DNA of 5,219 nt, from NCBI GenBank assembly GCA_003445125.1, contig DLVP01000053.1, positions 219 to 5,437 on the forward strand, given 5' to 3'. The DNA comes from Oscillospiraceae bacterium. GTDB lineage: Bacteria; Bacillota; Clostridia; Oscillospirales; Ruminococcaceae. The notes below the pieces were generated by a model. The model searched no databases and was not told the DNA's origin. It saw nothing but the letters and a program-made list of their open reading frames with translations. Within the stretch, counting starts at the first letter, position 1. Every line of letters begins with the position of its first letter. Positions 1-5,219 of the stretch are shown piece by piece. Both the position numbers and the translations under genes were made by a program.

Positions 1-623
1 AGCCCATGGCTGCCGCCATCGGTGCGGGACTTCCCGTTGCGGAAGCTACCGGCAGCATGGTGGTGGACATCGGTGGCGGCACGGCAGAGGTTGCCGTAAT
101 TTCGTTGGGCGGTATTGTCGCATCGAAAAGCGTGCGCATCGGTGGCGACCAGTTTGACGCTTCCATCATTGCGTACATCAAGAAGAAGTACAACCTCCTC
201 ATTGGTGAAAGAACCGCAGAGGATATTAAAATCACCATCGGTTCTGCCTATGAATATGAAGGCGAAGCACCGATGGAGATCAAAGGCAGAAATCTGGTGG
301 ACAGTCTTCCGCAGAACATTACGGTGACTCCCGCCGAAATCCGCGAGGCGTTGTGGGATCCGATCTGCAGTGTGCTGGATGCCATTAAGGTGACGCTGGA
401 AAAAATTCCGCCGGAGCTGTCTTCGGATATTATCGATCACGGCATCACGCTGACCGGCGGCGGTGCGCTTCTGAAAGGGCTTGACACCCTGATTTCCAAA
501 GAAACCGGTATGACCGTTTTCATTGCAGATAACCCGCTGGACTGCGTTGCGGAAGGCACGGGAAAGGTTTTGGAGGATACCGCGGCACTGCACAATCTTT
601 TGTCGGAAACGGAAAGAGACTGA
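1..623 (+). CDS. mreB: Rod shape-determining protein MreB, C-terminal part (5' end outside window)
   Basis: Bacterial actin homologue. It forms membrane-bound ATP-dependent filaments that steer the elongation machinery along the side wall. The reading frame (first full codon at base 3) is already open at the window edge. The visible residues Glu/Pro-Met-Ala-Ala-Ala-Ile-Gly lie inside the family, so the ATG at base 6 is internal and about 135 residues are missing. Seen here: the phosphate-2 motif [18 protein letters not shown] (about residues 19-36 from that Met), the [10 protein letters not shown] segment, the nucleotide-contacting [10 protein letters not shown] segment, the GRNLVDSLP segment, and the adenosine motif [15 protein letters not shown]. 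The end ([15 protein letters not shown], then a short tail) matches the family's normal C-terminus, so nothing is lost downstream. It is first of the visible mreBCD-mrdA genes and is separated from mreC by a terminator-like hairpin. Family assignment is near certain; a paralogue such as Mbl cannot be excluded, but the mreCD context favours MreB. Confidence 0.97.
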   Translation, partial: PMAAAIGAGLPVAEATGSMVVDIGGGTAEVAVISLGGIVASKSVRIGGDQFDASIIAYIKKKYNLLIGERTAEDIKITIGSAYEYEGEAPMEIKGRNLVDSLPQNITVTPAEIREALWDPICSVLDAIKVTLEKIPPELSSDIIDHGITLTGGGALLKGLDTLISKETGMTVFIADNPLDCVAEGTGKVLEDTAALHNLLSETERD

Positions 624-628
624 CACTT

Positions 629-666
629 CGGGCAGGCATATGACTATGCCCGCCCGTTTCTGTTTT
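629..666 (+). terminator. Terminator-like hairpin plus T-rich tract between mreB and mreC
   Basis: Bases 629-640 (CGGGCAGGCATA) pair with 645-656 (TATGCCCGCCCG) around a TGAC loop. Eleven of twelve positions are complementary, with a single A-C mismatch. TTTCTGTTTT follows directly at 657-666. This is the form of a rho-independent terminator on the + strand. On the - strand no T tract follows, so it is not bidirectional. It starts six bases after the mreB stop and ends where the mreC ribosome-binding site begins. Since no promoter is evident before mreC, the likely role is partial termination (attenuation) or 3'-end formation of an mreB transcript, with read-through supplying mreC, mreD and mrdA. 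The structure is seen directly; the regulatory role is inferred. Confidence 0.75.
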
Positions 667-671
667 GGGGG
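667..671 (+). promoter_or_regulatory. Ribosome-binding site of mreC, deciding the start
   Basis: A GGGGG run lies five bases before the ATG at 677. It is a G-rich but imperfect Shine-Dalgarno site. A TTG in the same frame at 665 overlaps this run and has only the T-rich tract upstream, so ATG 677 is the better start. The site directly abuts the T tract of the hairpin at 629-666. Confidence 0.55.
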
Positions 672-676
672 ACATC

Positions 677-1564
677 ATGAAGGAATTTTTTTCATCGGTA
701 AAATTCAAAATTCTCGTCTGCGTCTGCGCGCTGCTCGCAGGCTTTATGATCTATGCCCTCACTGACAACCGTTCAAACTTTATCGAACAGGGACTTGACT
801 TCATCGTTACACCGATCAAATCCCTTTCTTCCGCCATTTCCAATGCTGTCGGCTCTTTTTTTGAACGGCACACCAATGTGGATGCACTGTACGAAGAAAA
901 TGAACAGCTCAAAGATGAAATTGCATCATTGAAGGAACAATTGGTGACTCTGGACGAATACAGGCTCGAAAATCAACAATTGAAAGAATTTCTGGAAATC
1001 AAAGAACTGAACCCTTCCCTGGAGCTTGAAACCGCTTCAGTGATCGGTTCCGATCCGTTGGACAGCTTCGGTGCGTTCACCATTGACAAAGGTTCTTTGC
1101 ACGGCGTGAAAAAGAACGATGTCGTCATTTGCCGCGAAGGACTGGTCGGCATTGTCAGCCAGGTCAATTCCATTTCCTCCCGTGTCACTACGATTCTTGA
1201 CCCCACAGTACACATCGGTGCGTTCATTTCTTCCACACAGGATGACGGATTGATCAAAAACACGGCTGCGCTGGCACTTGAAAACATGACACAAATGACC
1301 ATGCTCAGCCGCGAAACACAAGCGACAATCGGAGATTATATCATCACTTCCGGCACCGGAGGTGTGTTCCCGAAGGGGCTTCTGATCGGCACCGTTGCCG
1401 AAATTTCCGCCGATGCCAACGGACTTTCCAAAAATGCCGCCGTGCGTCCTGCCGCCGACATTCGTAACGTGCGAAACGTGGCAGTCATCAAATCTTTTAC
1501 GGGACAAGGTGCCGAAGCACTCCCTTCCGGCTCCTCCGACGGGGGTGATTCGCATCAACCGTAA
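677..1564 (+). CDS. mreC: Rod shape-determining protein MreC
   Basis: Elongasome scaffold that links the cytoplasmic MreB/MreD assembly to PBP2 outside the membrane and activates PBP2. The 295-residue protein has a short basic N-terminus, one membrane segment at about residues 12-28 (ILVCVCALLAGFMIYAL), and an extracytoplasmic coiled coil at about 68-107. In the coiled coil, Leu71, 78, 85, 92 and 106 with Asn99 fall exactly seven residues apart. Beta-barrel domains then follow, ending with the family hallmark TSGTGGVFPKG at residues 224-234. The tail is rich in Gly, Ser and Asp and probably disordered. Length is normal for Gram-positive MreC. Start ATG 677 is preferred over TTG 665 because of the GGGGG site five bases upstream. 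Its last 20 bases overlap the mreD start, implying translational coupling. Expression probably depends on read-through past the hairpin after mreB. Confidence 0.96.
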   Translation: MKEFFSSVKFKILVCVCALLAGFMIYALTDNRSNFIEQGLDFIVTPIKSLSSAISNAVGSFFERHTNVDALYEENEQLKDEIASLKEQLVTLDEYRLENQQLKEFLEIKELNPSLELETASVIGSDPLDSFGAFTIDKGSLHGVKKNDVVICREGLVGIVSQVNSISSRVTTILDPTVHIGAFISSTQDDGLIKNTAALALENMTQMTMLSRETQATIGDYIITSGTGGVFPKGLLIGTVAEISADANGLSKNAAVRPAADIRNVRNVAVIKSFTGQGAEALPSGSSDGGDSHQP

Positions 1565-2075
1565 AGTCCGCCTTGCGTTGAAATGGGTTTTGTTGGTCTT
1601 GTTTATCCTCGTACTTTTCACGCTGCAATCCACGCCCGGGCTTTTCCAAATTGCGGGCGTGCGTCCGATCCTGCTGATTCCTGCGGCAGTTGCCGTCGCC
1701 ATGTTTGAAGGAGAATTCATCGGTGCTTTCGTCGCCATGGGATGCGGTCTGCTTTGGGATTTGGCGGGAGAGGCTCCGTTCGGCGCTTATGCCCTGCTAT
1801 GCCTGCTGTTCGGTGTGATTACCGGACTTTTGCTGCGCCTGCTTTTGCGCTGTGAATGGTTCAATTGCGTGGTTCTTGTTCTGGTGTTCTCTTTTATTGT
1901 GATTTGTGCCGAATTTCTTTTTGCCTACGCAATTTACGGGCATACTCATATCGGCACCATTTTTCTGCATAAGCATTTGCCGGTGGTTTTGTACACCACC
2001 GCAGTCTCTCCGGCGGTCTTTTTTGTCGTAAAACAGATAGAAAAATTGAATCCCGGAGAAAACGGAAAGGGATGA
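1545..2075 (+). CDS. mreD: Rod shape-determining protein MreD
   Basis: Polytopic membrane partner of MreC in the elongasome. The 176-residue product from GTG 1545 begins with a basic stretch (MIRINRKVR), consistent with a cytoplasmic N-terminus. It has about six hydrophobic segments at residues 12-28, 39-54, 58-71, 80-101, 106-131 and 145-163. The family core is GAFVAMGCGLLWDLAGEAPFG (60-80, with Asp72). The frame stays open upstream to 1395, but that part lies wholly within mreC and encodes non-MreD-like sequence. The alternative TTG at 1578 would remove most of the positive N-terminus, so GTG 1545 is chosen. No clear Shine-Dalgarno site precedes it (only CGACGGG next to the start). Together with the 20-base overlap with mreC, this suggests coupled translation. 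Family assignment is firm; the exact start is moderately sure. Confidence 0.92.
   Translation: MIRINRKVRLALKWVLLVLFILVLFTLQSTPGLFQIAGVRPILLIPAAVAVAMFEGEFIGAFVAMGCGLLWDLAGEAPFGAYALLCLLFGVITGLLLRLLLRCEWFNCVVLVLVFSFIVICAEFLFAYAIYGHTHIGTIFLHKHLPVVLYTTAVSPAVFFVVKQIEKLNPGENGKG
2068..2072 (+). promoter_or_regulatory. Ribosome-binding site for the TTG start of mrdA
   Basis: AGGGA lies seven bases before TTG 2080, inside the last codons of mreD. This spacing supports TTG as the true start. The next in-frame ATG, at 2113, has no purine-rich site at good spacing and would start inside the membrane segment. Confidence 0.6.
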
Positions 2076-2079
2076 TTCG

Positions 2080-4095
2080 TTGAACAAAAAAATAGCAGCC
2101 CGCAATGCGGTCATGATTGTTTTTTTAACCGTCATCTTTCTCGGTTTTCTCGTGCGCCTGATTCAGGTTCAGATTGTCGATATTGACAACTACCGTTTGC
2201 TTCAGGAAGCGACTTATACCCGTACCATGACCATTTCTCCGACGCGAGGAGAAATTTATGACCGAAACGGCGTCCCTCTCGTGAAAAATCGCGTCAGCTA
2301 TCAGATTGTGCTGGACAAAGCCTATATCCGAAGCGCCGATCTCAACCGGGTGATCCTGCATCTGACCGAATTGCTCACGCAAACCGGAGAGGTCTGGACA
2401 GACAAGCTCCCGATCAGTCAAACCGAGCCATATACCTTCACCGATGACGCAGCCGCTGTCGCAAGGCTGAAAAAATTTCTGGAGCTTCAACCGCACGCCA
2501 CTGCCGAGAACTGCATGGAATGGTTGACGGAAACCTATAAGCTTCAGGACTTCACTCCATCGCAAATTCGCCTTATTGCGGGCGTACGGTACACGATGTC
2601 CGATTTCGGGTACTCGCTCACCAACCCCTACTCCTTTGCTGAAAGCATTTCCTATGCAACTTCTTTGATTATCGAAGAAAACGCCGATTTGTACTTGGGC
2701 GCCCATGTGGAAGAAAGTGCCGAACGTGAGTATGTGTGCGGGGATCTTGCGGCAAATATTATCGGCATCACAGGAAAACTGACTTCCGAAGAATATGATG
2801 CGTACAAGGAAAACGGATACGGTCTGAACGACCGGATCGGAAAATTCGGAATTGAACGGCAATTTGAAGCACAGCTGCGCGGAACTGCGGGAACGCGGGA
2901 AATCCGTTTGGACAGTCGCGGAGAAATTCTGAGTGTTGAAGATACGGTACTTCCGCAGGCGGGCGAATCGATTTATCTGACCATTGATTCCGAATTGCAG
3001 CGGGTCGCTCAAACTTCACTTGCCAAGCAAATTGCCGTAATCCGTCAAAAAGCTTCCCGTTACGGATACGAAGCAAAAGGCGGCGCCGCAGTGGCAGTTG
3101 CTGTCAAAACCGGCGAAATTCTTGCCTGCGCCAATTACCCCACCTATGATCTGTCACGTTATTACGCCGACTATCAGGTCTACGCCCAAGACCCATTGTC
3201 TCCTTTATACAACCGTGCGCTCAGCGGATTGTATGCGCCCGGTTCCTGTTTCAAACCGGTGACTGCCGTTGCAGCATTAACAGCAGGTGTCGTGACAGAC
3301 ACAGAAAACATTTTCTGTGCCAAAAAGTTTACTCATTTTGCCGATTATCAGCCAAGCTGTATGTACTACCACGGAAACATCAACCTCGCCCGCGCTTTGT
3401 CGGTTTCCTGCAACGTATATTTCTTTGAAACGGGACTGCGTGCCGGCGTGGATCGCATTGTGCAGTACGCCAAGCAGTTCGGTCTCGGCGAAAGTACCGG
3501 AATCGAAATCCCTGAAAAAACCGGTCGTGTCGCCTCCCCCGCCGTTCGTGAAGCGTTGGGCAGAAAATGGCAGGCGGGCGACATTTTACAGCTTGCCATC
3601 GGTCAGTCGGACAGCCAGTTTTCTCCGCTGCAAATTGCCATGTACACCGCCACGCTCGCCAACAACGGCACACGGATGTCGGCGCACATCGTCAATCGAA
3701 GAACAACTTATGACGGAAGTCAGACCTTGTTTGAAACACAGCCGACGGTTGCTTCGCAGGTGGATGCCGATCAGACGGTATTTGAATCCGTTAAAAAAGG
3801 CATGGTCACCGCCTCCCTCACCGGCACCGGCAGAAGTCAGTTTGCCAATTACCCGGTAAAAGTTGCTTCCAAAACCGGTACGCCCGAAATCGGCGACGGC
3901 ACCTGCGACGCGGTATTTATCGCTTACGCCCCTGCCGACGACCCCGAAATTGCCGTGGCGGTCGTCATCGAACGCGGATACCAGGGATATGAAGCGGCAC
4001 CTGTTGCCAAAGCTATTTTCGATCAGTATTTCGGATACGATGTGACCTACTCGTTTGACACAGCGAACGCGGATGTATCCGCCATTATGGAGTGA
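2080..4095 (+). CDS. mrdA: Penicillin-binding protein 2, elongasome DD-transpeptidase
   Basis: Class B penicillin-binding protein that cross-links peptidoglycan during side-wall growth, paired with a SEDS glycosyltransferase (RodA, not in this window). The product is 671 residues. A basic N-terminus (MNKKIAAR) and a membrane anchor at about 11-30 come first. The pedestal/dimerisation domain follows, with PTRGEIYDRNG at 54-64 and the DRIGKFGIERQFEAQLRG segment near 250-267. The transpeptidase domain carries all three catalytic motifs: SxxK as Ser389-Cys-Phe-Lys392, SxN as Ser443-Cys444-Asn445, and Lys598-Thr-Gly-Thr601. The usual Thr after the active serine is Cys390, and further cysteines sit at 413, 427 and 444. 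The ending VIERGYQGYEAAPVAKAIFDQYFG is typical. The TTG start lies four bases after the mreD stop with an AGGGA site, so mreD and mrdA form a tight operon. The mreD neighbour favours the elongation enzyme over a division (FtsI-type) PBP. Confidence 0.96.
   Translation: MNKKIAARNAVMIVFLTVIFLGFLVRLIQVQIVDIDNYRLLQEATYTRTMTISPTRGEIYDRNGVPLVKNRVSYQIVLDKAYIRSADLNRVILHLTELLTQTGEVWTDKLPISQTEPYTFTDDAAAVARLKKFLELQPHATAENCMEWLTETYKLQDFTPSQIRLIAGVRYTMSDFGYSLTNPYSFAESISYATSLIIEENADLYLGAHVEESAEREYVCGDLAANIIGITGKLTSEEYDAYKENGYGLNDRIGKFGIERQFEAQLRGTAGTREIRLDSRGEILSVEDTVLPQAGESIYLTIDSELQRVAQTSLAKQIAVIRQKASRYGYEAKGGAAVAVAVKTGEILACANYPTYDLSRYYADYQVYAQDPLSPLYNRALSGLYAPGSCFKPVTAVAALTAGVVTDTENIFCAKKFTHFADYQPSCMYYHGNINLARALSVSCNVYFFETGLRAGVDRIVQYAKQFGLGESTGIEIPEKTGRVASPAVREALGRKWQAGDILQLAIGQSDSQFSPLQIAMYTATLANNGTRMSAHIVNRRTTYDGSQTLFETQPTVASQVDADQTVFESVKKGMVTASLTGTGRSQFANYPVKVASKTGTPEIGDGTCDAVFIAYAPADDPEIAVAVVIERGYQGYEAAPVAKAIFDQYFGYDVTYSFDTANADVSAIME
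4089..4092 (+). promoter_or_regulatory. Ribosome-binding site of minD within the end of mrdA
   Basis: GGAG lies nine bases before ATG 4102 and overlaps the last mrdA codons, just before the TGA at 4093-4095. It fits the start chosen for minD and implies co-translation with mrdA. Confidence 0.55.
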
Positions 4096-4101
4096 CACAT
4101 T

Positions 4102-4836
4102 ATGAGTGAAATCACACTGATTGCCTCCGGCAAGGGAGGCGTCGGAAAATCCACGGTCAGCGCCCTTCTCGGTCTGTCGCTGGCACAGAGCGGAAAAAAA
4201 GTGTTGATTGTCGAACTGGACGCGGGATTGCGCTGTCTGGACATTATGTTGGGTGTGAGCGACCGCGCGGTATTTGATCTTTCCGACGTCGCTGCCGGGC
4301 GCTGTGCTCCCCGTGACGCGATCGTCTGCGGCGACTTTTCCGAAAATCTTTTTGTTGCCGTCGCACCGAATGATCCGTCCTTTCGTTTTGATAACCTCGG
4401 ATTGGCTGCATTTTTGAAAAAACTGTACGGTTTCTTTGATTTTGTGCTGATTGATGCCCCCGCTGGATTGGGCGACCAGGTAAAATTTGCCGCTTCCCTC
4501 TGCAATCGTGCGTTGATCATCGTGACCCCGGATTCCATATCCGTCCGTGACGGTGCGAAGGTGTCCCAACTGCTTCGGCAGCAGAGTGTTACGTGCCAGC
4601 ATTTGCTGATCAACAAGGTCAACACCGAAGATCCGAAGAAAAATGGCATATCGGATTTTGACCGCATTATGGATGCCGTCGGAATCCCGCTGATCGGCGT
4701 AATCTGCGACGACAAGGTACACTGCCGTGCGCTAAGCGAAGGAAAGCTCTCCGTGGATCGCGGACAGATTTTTGAAATTTTTGAGGCAATTGCAAAAAGA
4801 TTTCTTGGAAATCGGGTTTCCTTGTTGATTATCTGA
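4102..4836 (+). CDS. minD: MinD-like septum site-determining ATPase (short, without an adjacent minC)
   Basis: ParA/MinD-type P-loop ATPase. In the family, ATP-bound dimers sit on the membrane through a C-terminal amphipathic helix and recruit MinC to block FtsZ ring formation away from midcell. Seen here: the deviant Walker A GKGGVGKST with signature Lys11 and Lys16; Asp40 in LDAGLRCLD (MinD usually has DxDxGLRxLD, and the first Asp is Glu38 here); Walker B/switch II LIDAPAG with Asp118; and TPDSISVRDGAKV at 142-154, strongly MinD-like and not typical of ParA or flagellar FlhG. The C-terminus (about 224-244, IFEIFEAIAKRFLGNRVSLLII) could be the membrane helix. At 244 residues it is shorter than the usual 260-270. 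ATG 4102 follows mrdA by six bases. minC is absent upstream, and minE and rodA do not follow. It may work with a distant minC or have a different partner. Confidence 0.88.
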   Translation: MSEITLIASGKGGVGKSTVSALLGLSLAQSGKKVLIVELDAGLRCLDIMLGVSDRAVFDLSDVAAGRCAPRDAIVCGDFSENLFVAVAPNDPSFRFDNLGLAAFLKKLYGFFDFVLIDAPAGLGDQVKFAASLCNRALIIVTPDSISVRDGAKVSQLLRQQSVTCQHLLINKVNTEDPKKNGISDFDRIMDAVGIPLIGVICDDKVHCRALSEGKLSVDRGQIFEIFEAIAKRFLGNRVSLLII

Positions 4837-4853
4837 AAAATTTGTGGTATAAT
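4825..4853 (+). promoter_or_regulatory. Sigma-A-type promoter for mgsA
   Basis: TTGATT (4825-4830) is a 4/6 match to the -35 consensus. A 17-base spacer separates it from a perfect TATAAT (4848-4853), preceded by TGG, an extended -10 element. Transcription would start near 4860. The -35 box is built from the last codons of minD (Leu-Ile) and the spacer covers the minD stop. The promoter makes mgsA independent of the upstream cell-shape genes, although read-through from them remains possible. Confidence 0.8.
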
Positions 4854-4891
4854 GTCTGCGTACATGAAAATTTTTAGCCTTGCAAATTCTC

Positions 4892-4923
4892 TTGTGTTTT
4901 GAAAAATCGCAATTTTTCCACAA
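4892..4923 (+). promoter_or_regulatory. A/T-rich hairpin in the mgsA leader
   Basis: GAAAAAT (4901-4907) pairs with ATTTTTC (4912-4918) around a CGCA loop. An outer stem TTGTG (4892-4896) / CACAA (4919-4923) closes it, leaving TTTT (4897-4900) as a bulge. It lies in the predicted 5' untranslated region, eleven bases before the GGAGGT ribosome-binding site. No T tract follows, so it is not a normal terminator. The pairing is seen directly. A role in mRNA stability or translation control is only a guess, and I do not recognise a known riboswitch class. Confidence 0.45.
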
Positions 4924-4934
4924 TGATCTGAAAC

Positions 4935-4940
4935 GGAGGT
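4935..4940 (+). promoter_or_regulatory. Strong ribosome-binding site of mgsA
   Basis: GGAGGT ends five bases before ATG 4946. It is a near-perfect Shine-Dalgarno site, clearly stronger than those of the upstream mre genes, and it fixes the mgsA start. Confidence 0.85.
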
Positions 4941-4945
4941 ATTGC

Positions 4946-5219
4946 ATGAACATTGCTTTGATTGCCCATGACAGTAAAAAAGAGTTGATGGTGCAGTTCT
5001 GCATCGCTTATTGCGGCATTCTCAGTCACCACAACATTTGCGCCACCGGTACGACGGGAAAACTCGTTTCCGAAGCGACCGGCTTGAAAATTACGCGCTT
5101 TTTGAGCGGCTTCCAAGGCGGAGATCAGCAGATTTCTTCCCGCATTTCCTGCAATGAAATCGACGTTCTGTTTTTCTTCCGCGATCCGATCACCCGCCGC
5201 GAAACCGAACCCGCCGATG
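4946..5219 (+). CDS. mgsA: Methylglyoxal synthase, N-terminal part (3' end outside window)
   Basis: Converts dihydroxyacetone phosphate to methylglyoxal and phosphate in the cytoplasm, a bypass of lower glycolysis under phosphate limitation or sugar-phosphate stress. The visible 91 residues begin [15 protein letters not shown] and stay open to the window edge; about 45-60 residues are missing. By family comparison with the E. coli enzyme, substrate-site residues are His8, Asp9 and Lys12 (IAHDSKK), the phosphate-binding ATGTTG (33-38), Ser54-Gly55, the catalytic base Asp60 in GGDQQ, and Asp80 in FFRDP. The loop after Asp80 ([11 protein letters not shown]) lacks the usual Pro-His-(Asp/Glu)-Pro-Asp: Thr87 stands at the position of E. 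coli His98 and Ala90 at that of Asp101. It has its own promoter and a strong ribosome-binding site. Family assignment is firm despite the truncation. Confidence 0.95.
   Translation, partial: MNIALIAHDSKKELMVQFCIAYCGILSHHNICATGTTGKLVSEATGLKITRFLSGFQGGDQQISSRISCNEIDVLFFFRDPITRRETEPAD

Noticed and set aside
665..676. TTG start for mreC, four codons upstream
   Set aside because: It overlaps the T tract and the GGGGG site and has no ribosome-binding site of its own; ATG 677 is better placed.
1395..1544. N-terminal extension of mreD into mreC
   Set aside because: It would overlap 170 bases of mreC and adds sequence unlike MreD; GTG 1545 gives the expected length and a basic N-terminus.
1037..1738. 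Open frame of 233 codons on the - strand opposite mreC and mreD
   Set aside because: Shadow of two conserved genes; no recognisable protein features.
2125..3012. Open frame of 295 codons on the - strand opposite mrdA
   Set aside because: The opposite strand encodes the conserved pedestal domain of PBP2; the antisense product shows no recognisable domain.
3586..4722. Open frame of 378 codons on the - strand across the end of mrdA and most of minD
   Set aside because: It lies opposite two clearly conserved genes, its translation resembles no family I know, and no ribosome-binding site or promoter stands out. Long antisense frames arise from codon bias in the real genes.
4864..4902. Twelve-codon frame ([12 protein letters not shown]) in the mgsA leader as a possible leader peptide
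   Set aside because: It starts only a few bases after the predicted transcription start, has no ribosome-binding site, and shows no run of regulatory codons.
4892..4923. Leader hairpin as the terminator of the upstream operon
   Set aside because: Its T run lies inside the stem and the stem is followed by CACAATG, so no T tract follows the hairpin.
1..5219. Mobile elements, CRISPR arrays, tRNA or rRNA genes, long direct repeats
   Set aside because: I saw no transposase or integrase, no regularly spaced repeats and no RNA gene; nearly all bases are within conserved genes.

Overview
This window is the back half of a cell-elongation and wall-synthesis gene cluster. All genes are on the + strand, in the order mreB (3' part) - mreC - mreD - penicillin-binding protein 2 (mrdA) - minD-like ATPase - methylglyoxal synthase (mgsA, 5' part). 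The order resembles the mreBCD / PBP2 / min / rodA / mgsA clusters known from Clostridia. Together with purine-rich Shine-Dalgarno sites, GTG and TTG start codons and a near-consensus sigma-A-type promoter, it points to a member of the Bacillota, most likely a clostridial lineage. The base composition looks moderate (roughly half G+C by eye), which would suit an Oscillospiraceae-like anaerobe, but the sequence does not prove the family.

Layout: 1-623 is the C-terminal 60% of MreB. 624-676 is a short gap holding a strong hairpin and T-rich tract that looks like an intrinsic terminator or attenuator. 677-1564 is MreC. 1545-2075 is MreD, starting with GTG inside the end of mreC. 2080-4095 is PBP2, starting with TTG four bases after mreD. 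4102-4836 is a short MinD-like ATPase, six bases after mrdA. 4825-4853 is a promoter whose -35 box lies in the last codons of minD. About 4860-4945 is a leader with a small A/T-rich hairpin. 4946-5219 is the start of MgsA, cut by the window edge.

How the genes work together: MreB filaments, MreC, MreD and the transpeptidase PBP2 are the core of the elongasome, which inserts new peptidoglycan along the side wall. MinD normally works with MinC (and MinE or DivIVA/MinJ) to place the division septum. Here minD sits directly after mrdA, with no minC before it and no minE or rodA after it. MgsA makes methylglyoxal from dihydroxyacetone phosphate. It is a metabolic gene that often neighbours these clusters, and here it appears to have its own promoter.

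The genes are ordinary and well conserved. I found no mobile element, CRISPR array, RNA gene or novel multi-gene system. The points worth a second look are the hairpin between mreB and mreC, the lone MinD, the promoter and structured leader before mgsA, and substitutions at two normally conserved MgsA positions.
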